Shown here piece after piece: positions 53,558-64,000 of a DNA stretch of 64,000 bases. Where the stretch lies: positions 29,899,332 through 29,963,331 of the forward strand of contig NC_053046.1 in assembly GCF_003473485.1 (NCBI RefSeq), written 5' to 3'. A model generated the notes under the pieces. The model did not search any database. It saw only the letters and a list, made by a program, of their open reading frames with translations, and was not told where the DNA came from. Within the stretch, counting starts at the first letter, position 1, and each line of letters starts with the position of its first letter. The DNA is from Medicago truncatula (taxonomy: Eukaryota; Streptophyta; Magnoliopsida; Fabales; Fabaceae). A program made the translations under genes and the position numbers.

Positions 53558-55961
53558 ACTATATTATAAGAAAAATGGGTTATTGTAATAATTTGTGGGT
53601 GTTTCAATTGTTAAATGTAGGCGGGTTTTTTAATACAAAACCTAGGGAGTTTCTTCCCATCTTCTTTCAAGTACCTTTTCCCTGTAAGTAATATGATCAA
53701 CATTGAAGTTCTATCAAATATTGGTGTCATATACTATGCATTCCTAAGTGGTTTAGAGATGAACTTGAATACCATTTTACATGTTAAAAAGAAATCTGCA
53801 ACTATTGCAATTTTTGGAATCATTTTTCCAATGGTGATGGGACCGGCTTTATACCTTCTACATCGAAATTTTTATGGAAAGGGTGATGGATCTGAACTTG
53901 AAGAAAATACAACAAATGCTTGTGTAATATGGACTTTAGTTCTCACTGTGACAGGTTTTCCAGTCGTAGCTCACACCCTTTCTGAGCTCAAACTTCTTTA
54001 TACTGGTCTTGGTAAGGTTGCATTAACAACAGCTATGATCAGTGACACATATGCTTGGATTTTATTCATATTATTTGTTCCATTTTCAGTTAATGGTACA
54101 AGTGCAATATATCCAGTGTTAAGCACTGTAATATTTGTTTTCATTTGCATCTTTGTGGTGCATCCTATAATCGCAAAAGTCATTAATCGCAAGACAGAAA
54201 GAGATGAATGGGATGGTAACCAATTAGTCTTTGTGGTGATGGGACTTTTTGTTTTCTCATACATAACTGATATTCTTGGTACACATGACGTTGTTGGTGC
54301 ATTTGTATACGGGTTGATTTTACCTCACGGTAAATTTGCTGACATGGTCACATCAATGACTAATGATTTTGGTGGTGGGTTTCTAGCACCAATTTACTTT
54401 ATTGGCAGTGGATTGAAACTCATGTTCGTGCCCGTTTTCTATCAACCAAGTTGGCCCTTTACACTTATCATTATACTCTTGATGTGTGTTCTAAAGATTC
54501 TAAGCACTTTGTTTTCCACTTTCTTGTTTGGCATGCGTACTCGAGATGGTTTTGCTTTAGGCTTGCTTCTCAATACAAAGGGTGTCGTTGCATTAATAAT
54601 GCTCAACATTTCATGGGATAGAATGGTATTGATCTACTTGAAAATTATTATTTACTCCCTTTTTTAATAACTCACACTTCAAAATTATAAATGTTTAATT
54701 TTTGATTTGTTATAATGTGTCATTTCAGATTATTACTCCACCAACCTATGTTGTTTTAACATCAGCAGTTATTTTAATGACTATAGTGGTAGCTCCCATC
54801 ATAAATGTCATATACAAGCCCAAAAAGAGATATGAGCAAAACAAGCTAAAGACTATACAAAAGCTCAGACTTGATGCAGAGCTTAGGATTCTAGCATGTG
54901 TTCATAATACTCGTCAAGCTGTAGGGGTTATTAGCCTCATTGAATCTTTCAATGCCACTAGACTTTCCCCTATGCATATTTTTGCACTTTACCTTGTTGA
55001 ACTCGTTGGACGTGATGGTGCACTTGTTGCTTCTCATATGGAGAAGCCTAGTGGCCAATCTGGAACACAAAATCTTACAAGATCCCAGATAGAGTTAGAA
55101 AGTATTGATAATAAATTTGAAGCACTCAGAGAGGCATATGATGCTATCAGAGTAGAAACGTTAAATGTTGTGTCCGAATATGCAACCATTCACGAAGACA
55201 TATACAATTTAGTTAACGAAAAACATACAAGCTTGATTCTCCTTCCATTCCACAAACAACTAAGTCCGGAAGGTGCATTTGAAACAACTGATGTTGCGTT
55301 CAAAGATATAAACTTGAATGTGATGCAAAGTGCACCTTGCTCTGTGGGATTATTTGTTGATCGTAATCTTGGGTCCTTACCAAAAATGAATTTTCGTATT
55401 TGTATGATCTTTGTTGGAGGTCCTGATGATCGCGAAGCATTATCTGTCGCATGGAGGATGACAGGACACTTAGGAACCCAACTTCTAGTGGTTCGGATGC
55501 TCCTGTTTGGTAAAGCTGCAATAGTGGACACCACAAGTCATGATAAAGCAAGGGGCATATTATCTATTGTAATGGATAGTGAGAAGCAAAAGGAATTAGA
55601 TGATGAGTATGTTAATGGATTTAGATTGACAACGATGAACAACAATGATTCTATATCTTATTCAGAAGTTGATGTCCATTCTGCTGAAGATATTCCCACA
55701 TCCCTCAATGAGATAGAAAAAATTGGTTGCGATTTATACATAGTTGGACAGGGAAATCGTAGGAACACTCGAGTCTTTTTAAACTTATTGGAATGGTGTG
55801 ACTGTCCAGAACTTGGGGTTTTAGGGGATATTTTAGCATCAAACAATTTTGGTTCGGGCTCATCAGTGCTAGTTGTGCAACAATATGGGTATGGAGGAAT
55901 GGTTTTGGGAAAGCAACCAAACCAGGTGAACGACAATAATGATGCTTTTGAGGTGTTGTAG
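52335..55961 (+). CDS. Cation/H+ antiporter, CHX family (CPA2)
   Basis: Exchanges monovalent cations (K+ in characterised members) for protons across an endomembrane or the plasma membrane. Exons 52335-52562, 53621-54625 and 54729-55961 give 821 codons plus the stop, normal for CHX. Exon 1 has the N-terminal PPPACFDVSVINSN and a first helix. Exon 2 resumes AGFLIQNLGSFFPSSF and carries the transporter core: SGLEMNLNTI, the ion-site region VLTVTGFPVVAHTLSELKLL, SDTYAWILF and GTHDVVGAFVYGLILP. Exon 3 closes the membrane part (TPPTYVVLTSAV) and adds the roughly 390-residue soluble C-terminal region of two USP-like halves (RILACVHNTRQAVGVISLIE ... CMIFVGGPDDREAL). All splice sites are GT/AG and in phase 0. 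Many CHX genes are pollen-expressed; nothing here shows that. Confidence 0.93.
52900..52951. repeat. (TA)n microsatellite in CHX intron 1
   Basis: About 50 bp of pure TA after an acacacac run. Confidence 0.9.
52952..53425. mobile_element. Mutator-type MITE-like element in CHX intron 1
   Basis: Left text aaattcatctcgagcttctt and, reversed, right text aaattcatcatgcggtcctt begin diverged inverted arms. The right arm carries ggtcctttaagtttaatg as in the other Mutator-type MITEs here. A target duplication is not clear. Confidence 0.5.
53516..53556. repeat. (TA)n microsatellite in CHX intron 1
   Basis: About 38 bp of TA, 65 bases before the exon 2 acceptor. Confidence 0.9.
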
Positions 55962-56461
55962 TGAAGAAACAATAAGAATAATGGTTGGTGAAAAAGCTTT
56001 CCAACATAAATTTGAGAATGTTTGAGACAACACTAGATTTCGTTTTGTATTTAGATTTGGTACCCCAATTATAGGATGCTCATAGTGTTCCATTTTGGTT
56101 ACCTACAGCAGTACACATTGCTCCATTTGTATCTAATAACATGAAAATAAAATCTATCCAGTTTAAAAATATATTTGCAATTGCTACACTGGTAAAGTTC
56201 TCTTTTCGTTAATAATGTATATTAGAATTTATGCATAATTGCAATTTTAATCCTCTTATTTCACATGCTAAGGGAATTGTTCTCCCTGTTCTAAAATTCT
56301 CCAATTTCGATCCCTTCCTCATATACTTGACAAAAAACGGTGAAGTGACATGTTTTAAATGATGTGACATAAGATATGATGATGTAGAATCATCCAAATG
56401 GATTAAGTAATTAAATGTCATTAATCAATCAATAGTATGTGTGTGTGTGTGTGTGTGTATG

Positions 56462-56540
<79 letters not shown>

Positions 56541-56937
56541 AGTAAGGTTGTTTATGCCACATGTCACTTTCACGTTTATTCTCAATATTTTTATTAGTTT
56601 TTCTATTTTTTAAAACCAATATTTTATTTGACAATAGTGTATTTACCCGCCGTTGTCCGGGTTAAACATATAATTTTGAATGACCAAAATTTTGATTGCA
56701 TGGTATCCGCAAATGAAATTTAGGTATGGACCGGTACAGGAAGAATATCTTAATGGAGAACTTGCTTTCTATCCATGAGAATTGATAGTCAAAAAAGTGT
56801 ATTTAAGCCAAATATTTTTTTGTAGGAAGGACCCTTAATTTGTAGTGATAAATTAGATGATCAAATTTAATACTAGTATCAACAAATAATTAATATTAAA
56901 CTTAATTAGACACTAATCAAAGCATTGAAGCAACAGC
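55962..56937. other. Gap between the CHX and WRKY54/70-like genes
   Basis: The two genes converge here, so the stretch holds both 3' ends. It contains a compound microsatellite and no gene. Confidence 0.5.
56437..56537. repeat. Compound (GT)n(TA)n microsatellite
   Basis: About 22 bp of GT followed, after a short transition, by about 70 bp of TA. It is the longest simple repeat in the window. Confidence 0.92.
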
Positions 56938-59900
56938 TTAATTTTCATCAAAGTTGAATTCAATGTCCCCAAATTCCAGTGCTAGATTTTGAAACACTAG
57001 CATATCATCTGCATCATCACATTCCATAACATTACTCGGAGTTTCTTCTTTGAGATATTCTTGTTTTATAGTTAGGCTTGGTGTTGGTGTTACTTCAGCA
57101 TCAGAATTCACAAATATTGCCTCATTAGAAGTACTTGCTTTAGGAGTGTTGTTGCATGTGTGGATGCCAATGTATGTAGTTTGATACATGTCAGGATTGT
57201 CATGTGTCATTTGCACCTGTTTGGTTGCTGAGCAACCTTGATCATCTTTATGTGAACACCTGAAGTAACTCCTGTGAGTTATATTTTTTAAAAAGTGACT
57301 TTTTAGTTTATTCATCCATGTCTAGTTCATTTTATTGAATCTAATTAACCACAATTGATTAAGCTAATTAAAAAAATAAAATCAGTACACTGACCACCAA
57401 ATTCAGTTTGGTCAAACTAGGGTTATTGACAGTTTGGCAATCGGTTTTGTGGGCAATTTAGATGAGGTTTCAGTGGTAGAAGAGGTGGTAGATTTGATAA
57501 AAATCAACCTTGGAAATGGCTTTGATAAATAAGTGATATGGAGAGAATAGAGAGATTGAGAGAAAATGATATATTAAAGATGTACAAATATAACGAGAAA
57601 ATTTGAGGATTTGGCTTTGACTTAGGCATTGACTTTGGTTTTGGTGGTTTGAGTTTCTATCGGTGTGTTGAGGTATCCTTTAATTTATGTGATGTTTGTA
57701 TTGGTGTTGTTATGGTTTTCTTTTGAGTGTTCAGCCAATGTACGACGCCTTTGTTTTGTAGTTTCTGTCTCTCAGTCCTTGTTCTTCTTGTACAAGGATT
57801 TGGTTATTAATAAAATTTTACTTTTCCAAAAAAAAAAAAAAAAAAAAACAGAGAGAAAGAAATAGAGAAAACGATATGAGATATGATAAATAAATGATAT
57901 GAAGATAATAGCGAGATAGAGAGAAAATGATATATTGAATGAGCGCATGAAAGTTAAAGTTGTACGATGACTTGTTTACTTAATTTCGGTTTGTGGGCAA
58001 AGTACCTATTATACTTATTTACATTTAAATAAAATTCATTTGCACTTAAAAAAAAAAAGTTTGGTTTCCACCGATTAAACCAATTAGTTTGGTGTAATTT
58101 TGAAAACAATTGTTTTGGGGAAACATAAATTATTCCCGGAAATGAAAAAATAAAAATTTGATTCCTAGGTATTTGTTAAAAAAAAGTGTTTGGCAAATAA
58201 CTTGACATTCATGGAAAAATTGGAAGTTATAGGAACCAAAGAGAAATGCTAGCAACACTCTCTTTTGAGCACTCTCTCTAACACCAACTCTTTTATTGAT
58301 TTAAATCATTGTGCGTCTACACTTTAAAAATGGAACTCATACAAAGTGATGGGACATACACTGGTTATATCCAATGAAAGAGTGAATGTTAGAGAGAGTG
58401 CTCAAAAGTGAGTGTTGTTAGCATTCCTCTACCCATAAATTTTTTTTCTCAACCTCACAGCAAACATGGGTATAATCATTCCCTAGCCATGTATTCTCGA
58501 AAATGTCATTTTTAACCTTGAAACAAACACCCCTTAAGCTTATAAATCTTCTTGAATGTACTTACATGCATGATTTCTGTTACTAGGCCTCTCTTGCTAC
58601 AAATGTCAGTTTAATTTCTATTTACAGAATCATGCTACTAAATAATGTATAAATCATGCACACATATAAATCTCATGATATATTTCTTTGCACGTAAAGG
58701 TAAATAAAAAAATACCTGGGGAATTCAGAATCCATGATTTTCTTCTGCCCATACTTTCTCCATGAATGATTATCAACAATGGTTTGGGAAACTATGGTCC
58801 ATATCTCAGCTGCACTCTTCCTGTGGGAAACAATTAATTTAAATGTTCAATGCATGTCATTATTTCATGCAAAATATAGAGTATTCAATAACATCCAAAA
58901 TCTATAAAATAGTACTGGCTCACTGCATAACATTCATCAAAGTTTCATGAGCTAATAAACAATACATAAGATCTATTTAAGATTGATTAAATGGTTTGAT
59001 GGTTTGAATAGAGAAATAATATAAGTGTATGTTTTGTATTACGGTGGATTAGAACAAAATTTATGATGATAACACGATTTTGTTGAAACTATAAAATATA
59101 ATTTTTTAAAAATCAGAGTGATAAATCGGAAATGACTTATATTACAGAAATATAAAATACTATATATTAACCCTTTTATTTTTTTTAAATGGACAAAGCC
59201 CCGCTTTTTTTTTTTATGTTGGAACCATAAGACCCTTTTTAAAAACATAAGATCCGATCCATATAATATCTATATACACACACAGCGAGTTATGTTGTCG
59301 AACTAGAAAGTTGGTCTAGTAGTTCAACTAATAACAAGGGATGAAAATAGGTTGCGTCGAACTACGTTTTGCAAGGTTTGAGTATGACTTATCAAAAATT
59401 TAAGGCATGTGTCTGACTTGTAGCCTATCATAGACTTACATTTTATGTATCAAAAATTTAAGACATGTGTATGGACAATATATAATATATGCAATGTCTG
59501 GGGTTCAAACTCCGGCCACCACAAAAAAAAATGGTAAGCTAGCATGTTTAAAAGTCTATTTCATATGAACATCCTTAGATATGTAATGTGATCTAAATTT
59601 AAATAGACTAGTAAATTAATAGACCATTGAGATTAAATCATATGAACATGCTTAAATATGTAATGTGATCAAAATTTAAATAGACTGGTAAATTAGTAGA
59701 CCATTGAGATTAAACTTCCTTTTTATATTTAAGATGAATTTTTAGAGAGTTTGATCGTATATTATATCGCATTTCAATTCTAGTTTATAGTAACACATTT
59801 AAACATAAATATTTGATCGTATATTAAATATAAATATTTCTTTCCTTTCACTTTCTGTCATACCAAACAACTAAAAAATCATCTTACTTTTCATTCACTT

Positions 59901-61472
59901 TCTATTCACTTTCATTCCTTTAACAATATTTATTCTTACTATCTTTCCTTTCACTTTCTTTGATCTTCCAAACATACCCTTAAGTGATTACGCGAATGAA
60001 AAAAAAAACTATTTTGTGGCTGTGGATTCCCTATCTACTTCAAATGTTAAAGTGGATTAAATGTAAGTAAATGCTGATAAAATGGATTTTTACTAATTGG
60101 TATCTCCTCTAATAATATTTAGACAATCGGTATTTATAGACAAAAATGTGGCAAACCTCTACTTTGATATTGAGAACATTGTACCAACGCATGCTAGAGT
60201 AAACCTAACTCCTTCCAAAATCCTTTAATATTCTCCTCCAATAAATAGTTCCACCAAATTAGAGAGACTTTGGTTATAAAAAAAATAAAAGTAAATAAAT
60301 CACCCAAAGCTTTCTTTCAACTTCATCCTTCCTTCTTTGTTCCTTTCAAAATCATCTATTCTCCTTCTAAACTCCTAAATTGACCCTAAATATAACTATC
60401 ATGGACTTACATGTCTACCTTTCTGTCTTTGATTAGTTATTTAAAGATAGATATCAACTAATTAACTTTGACCAAATCAATAGTTTCTTAAGTTGAAGTA
60501 AGTTTTTGCATAAAAATGACTAAGTAGTCTAAAATATAAGCAATTGAGAAAGATTTGACTAGCTAAATTCGGTTGTCTTTGCTTTGACTCACTCTTAAAG
60601 CTATAATTTGAAACTCTAGATTCTAAAATTGATTTTGAGAGTCAACTTTATTTTTCTTAAGAGTGATATGATTCAACTTTATTATTTAACTCATTTTTAT
60701 ATAAATATATCAAAATATAAATAACTTTACCACAAATTTCCTTATAGCTAGAATAATTTTACTTAATAATTAAAAAAATAAAAATGAACATTATTGCCTC
60801 AAACGGTCAAACCAAATATGTCCGTACGTCCGTACAGTTCCCAATTTCATGAAATCATTGCTCTGTAACCAAAATCGCCGACAAAAATAAGGGTTTTTTC
60901 TATGAACTTGGAGAATGTCATGACCGTGAAAAACAAAAACTTTTTTTTTTTTAAAAACTCGGTATCCGATCCAAAAATCGACTAATTCGAGGGGATCAAT
61001 CCCACCGTCCATCTGCGGGATCCCGTTTAAAGTCAGAACAAGCTTTGTATGGACTTATCTCACCGAATTGACATCAGAGGTAATCGAACCTGAGATCTTT
61101 GGAGGAACAAACTCTAAGATCTCAAGCCAACCACTCACCAACCCCAAATGGGTTAAACAAAAACTTAATTTAACCAAAAAGAGAAATAATTAAGATTAAC
61201 CTTCTTTTGTAGCAACCTCTTCTTCCTTTCTTCCTACTTTCATTAATAGAATCTGCAGATTTAATTAGATTCAGAAAATCATCACAACTTGGTTGAGAGA
61301 TAATAGAAAGAGCCTCAGTGAAAGATCTCAGCACATATGCAGCAAGATGATCAGCTCCATAGGGATTCTCATTCTGAAGAAGAAACTTGAGTTTGGTTGC
61401 AGCTTCTTGACCCTTGACAAGTTCTTTGATTATCACTTTCTTTCTCACACTTTCAGGGATATTATTATCCAT
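56938..61472 (-). CDS. WRKY transcription factor, group III (WRKY54/70-like)
   Basis: Exons on the minus strand: 61472-61201, 58820-58716 and 57271-56938, totalling 236 codons plus the stop. The N-terminus (MDNNIPESVRKKVIIKELVK, then GQEAATKLKFLL) is the group III helix region. KGRRGCYKRR spans the exon 1/2 join and serves as basic nuclear signal. The domain reads WRKYGQKKIMDSEFPR (about 111-126) and SYFRC with C-x7-C-x23-H-x-C zinc ligands (CSHKDDQGC ... HTC). The C-terminus is acidic (ECDDADDMLVFQNLALEFGD). WRKY54/70 relatives tune salicylate and senescence responses in Arabidopsis. The protein is short for that group (about 290-350 residues). After the invariant heptapeptide, KIM replaces the usual EIL. 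Intron 1 is 2.4 kb and repeat-filled. Confidence 0.9.
58243..58431. mobile_element. MITE in WRKY54/70-like intron 1
   Basis: The arms aatgctagcaacactctctt and, reversed, aatgctaacaacactcactt continue as ttgagcactctctctaacac, forming a hairpin of about 190 bp. It may sit inside a damaged Tourist-like element whose right end is near 58535. Confidence 0.7.
59563..59720. repeat. Tandem duplication of ~77 bp
   Basis: catatgaacatccttagata at 59563 and catatgaacatgcttaaata at 59640 begin two near-identical units, each ending in gaccattgagattaaa. It lies in WRKY54/70-like intron 1, next to a SINE 3' fragment (59467-59530: ggggttcaaactccgg with A-rich tail). Confidence 0.8.
60900..61155 (-). repeat. 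Second SINE family, one copy
   Basis: Minus strand: ggggttggtgagtggttggc (A-box region), then caggttcgattacctctgat (B box), then tgtcaattcggtgagataag and an A run near 60945. The structure is that of a tRNA-derived SINE of a different family from the one at 26871. It lies 46 bases beyond the exon 1 donor. Confidence 0.65.
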
Positions 61473-61577
61473 TTTATGTAGGTGCCTTAAAAAAAATAAT
61501 TGGTCACTTTTAATTTTCCAAGAAAAAAAAGTAGTGGGTGGGTGTCGTTTGAGGGAAGAGGAGAGAAGAAAGAAGCT

Positions 61578-61644
61578 AGTCAAATGAATGCAAATGAAGG
61601 TGAGATGTGAAACTAGAGAAATAATGAACACTTCTTTGTTTATA
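61578..61644 (-). promoter_or_regulatory. Putative promoter words of the WRKY54/70-like gene
   Basis: On the minus strand, TATAAA (61644-61639) lies about 170 bases before the start codon, and a W-box TTGACT (61583-61578) follows, inside the probable leader. Self- or cross-regulation by WRKY factors is a family habit, but the words are short. Confidence 0.3.
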
Positions 61645-61759
61645 ATCGGAGGATTAATAAGTTGTCTGAGCTCCAGTCGCCAGTCGCAAGGAGCTTCTTT
61701 CATTAACGTACTAAGGGAATATCGGGTTTGATTCTCAGGAAAACAACGCTTGATCATTG

Positions 61760-64000
61760 CGCACGCATCTACGCACGAGCCGAATTAGTCGTCCACCGTT
61801 GATAGGTTGGAAACCGATACGATAGCTAAAAAAATAAAAAAAATAGGAGAATAATAAATTGAGTAAAACAAAATAATCCAGCTCCGTCTCTTTATCATAA
61901 AACTCTGGAACAAAGTTCACATTATATAAAAAAGTGACTTGAAATAATTATCTAGATGTGTTACTTTTATATATTTATACTTATATATGATTAATAATAT
62001 CATGTTCTCATGAGAGTAGTTCACTTGTTTATCTTAAAAAAAATTAATAATATCATGAGAAAGAATATATTTATGTTTTTAAACATACAATAACAAACAC
62101 ATTTTAAAAAATATATATTATTAACACATGTAAGATTTTGAAAATAGTCTTATATTAGGAGATAAGTTATGAAATTAACTCAGTTGATATAAAAACAATT
62201 CATTATAAATATATAGGTCGAGGTTAAAGTTCCGAATTTTCGACTTAATCATTTTAAAAGTTGAATTTTAGCCACTAGAAAAAAATATTAAAACAAATTG
62301 TTTATGTAATGATTGCGCCCGAAATACTCTTTAAATATTTCAAATATAAAAGTTATTCCTTAAAAAGTTAATAGTTAAATATATTTTTGGTCTCTATAAA
62401 ATTGAGAATTTCTAAGTTTTGTCTTACTTAATTTTAATAGTTTTTTTAGTCTCTACAAAAAAATTACATGTAATTTAGTTCATGCCAAAACAAAGTTTGT
62501 TTTATTATCCTTAAACTCTTAAATCTTTGAACGGATTTTTTTAGGCAAATTTAGAACATTTATGAAAGGTTCATTTACTAGAGTTAAGATTTTTTTAAAA
62601 TGAAATAAATTAAATATGAATTTTTTTTAAATGACAAAACTTCAACATAAAAGTAGCAAAAATCAGAACGTAGAAATCAAATTTTGAGATGATTTTTTGT
62701 GAAGAAACTTTTAGTAATGTTCTTAACATACGTAACCAAAATTGTTCAAAACATAAAATTTTAAGTTTAATTAAACAAATTTGTATTTAGTTGGGGCTAA
62801 ATCTAAATGCAGAAATTTTTATAGGGATTAAAAAAACTATTCGAATTAAGAAATTCCTAAACTTAAAAAGTCTCAAGTTTATATTTAATAGTTGAAAATT
62901 TAAATAGGGTTTTAGAAAGGATAAAGAAATTTCTTAAGGCTTTGTTAGAGAGTGAATTTTTAGAGAGTGAAAGATTTCTAAATTTTGAAGAGGGTTTTAT
63001 ATTTCTCAATTTTGGTATTATTAATTTTTTCTCTTTAGGGAAGTATTATTAATTTATATTGTGTTGATTTCTAACTGCATTTAAAGTTTTGTCGAATGCA
63101 TGAAGATACGTGGTTCACTGTGCCTTTCAAAACGCTAGGATGACGTTTGACTATGATGCTAAGGGTGACGATACCTCTGTACTTTTTTTGAAATTAAATG
63201 ACAAATTTGTCAAAATAAGTACAGCAATTGCCGTCAAAAAAATTAAGCACAACAATTATATTTAATGAGACATATATAGAAACAAATTATCAATTAAATA
63301 CAAAACAAATCATAACATCTATTTCATGTTACTTATCAAAGTTGCCTAAAAAAAAGTTACATATCAAGGTTATAATAAGAAATCATGTATGTCACATAAG
63401 TCCTAGTTCAACTGATGTAAATGCCAAAATTGTTAAGCTGAAAGTCATGATCGGAGCTCGAACCCTAATACCTCCACTTTACGTGTGAGTTTATGATGAT
63501 TTTGCCATCTTTTCTGACTAACAAAAAAATAAAAAAAAGTTAAGAAATCATGCATTAATATTATTTTATCAATTTCACTATTTCAGAAGCATGTTCAAAG
63601 GAGAAAAATAATTTCTTCTTTAATTCTTTTTCGGCCAACATGTTGTCAGATCAAATAGATCTTATATATTTTAATTGTGAACAAAGATCTAGTTTTTCAA
63701 TAATTCAACCATAAACCTTTATCGACAATATTTCAATTGTGCCCTCAAACCCTTTTTATTTCTCTATTCTTTTTTTTTTTTTTTTGGTAAATTCTCTATT
63801 TTTAATTATACTCCGTATTTTTTTTCATTTCCATCTTATATGCTCTTTACTTTTCCTGCTTATAGTTGGTCCATTGATTTCTATTGCTTATATGTTATCT
63901 CTAATTTTTGTTTCATTCTTGTATGCATTAGTGTTTTTTAAGGAGAGAAAAACAATTTTCTATGAATGAGCAAAAATAATTTTCTTATAAAAATGAGTGG
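61760..64000. other. AT-rich intergenic DNA at the right edge
   Basis: No gene recognised. Two degenerate SINE-like stretches occur: about 62172-62260 (gaaattaactcagttgatat, then ggtcgaggttaaa) and about 63400-63485 (cctagttcaactgatgtaaa, then gagctcgaaccc). The short frames near 63228 and 63739 have no supporting features. Confidence 0.4.

Noticed and set aside
55190..56007. Several antisense frames over CHX exon 3
   Set aside because: They are shadows of the well-supported plus-strand transporter.
56425..56634. Frame with Tyr-Ile and Thr-His runs; similar frames at 50445-50798 (start) and 53509-53691
   Set aside because: They are translations of TA and GT dinucleotide repeats.

Overview
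This is a stretch of plant nuclear DNA, very probably from a papilionoid legume of the Medicago/Trifolium/Pisum group (inference). The signs are GT-AG introns, AT-rich intergenic DNA, large Ogre-like LTR material, tRNA-derived SINEs and many MITEs. Five host protein genes can be read from end to end. All splice models here were built by hand from GT/AG sites, reading frame and family motifs, without transcript evidence.

Layout. Positions 1-17500 are a repeat-rich accessory block. A unit made of a segment resembling the promoter of the downstream GLY1 gene, a small proline-rich membrane-anchored protein gene and about 1.4 kb of spacer is present twice (1-2440; 7937-8615 plus 13377-15345). The two copies are separated by a LINE remnant that was split by a Copia retrotransposon (2594-7676), which in turn carries a Mutator-type MITE. 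The second unit was split by a non-autonomous Ty3/gypsy-like element (8616-13376) whose two 1193-bp LTRs look identical. A further LINE remnant (16270-17430) and a Mutator-type MITE blown open by a 3.3-kb solo LTR (17520-21269) lead to the GLY1 promoter.

Positions 21670-26290 are a nine-exon chloroplast-type NAD-dependent glycerol-3-phosphate dehydrogenase (GLY1/SFD1 type). Downstream is a decayed third relative of the small membrane protein (28648-29462), expanded to eleven 60-bp repeats. A Copia gag remnant with its LTR (30229 to about 31690) abuts the 3' end of a five-exon lung-seven-transmembrane/GOST-type receptor gene (31733-35989, minus strand). Positions 36000-45270 hold no host gene, only nested non-autonomous DNA transposons and a LINE RNase H remnant.

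The right third holds a group III WRKY gene (45345-49862, WRKY55-like), a cation/H+ exchanger of the CHX family (52335-55961) and a second group III WRKY gene in opposite orientation (56938-61472, WRKY54/70-like). The gene order GLY1 ... WRKY55 ... WRKY54 is that recalled for Arabidopsis (At2g40690, At2g40740, At2g40750), so this looks like a conserved segment linking a lipid gene needed for systemic acquired resistance with salicylate-related WRKY regulators. The CHX and 7TM genes and most of the repeats would be lineage-specific additions.

The most unusual content is the proline-rich NFNDPP small-protein family with its copied GLY1-promoter-like segments, followed by a transposon stratigraphy readable from target-site duplications. 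I saw no CRISPR array, rRNA gene or intact tRNA gene.
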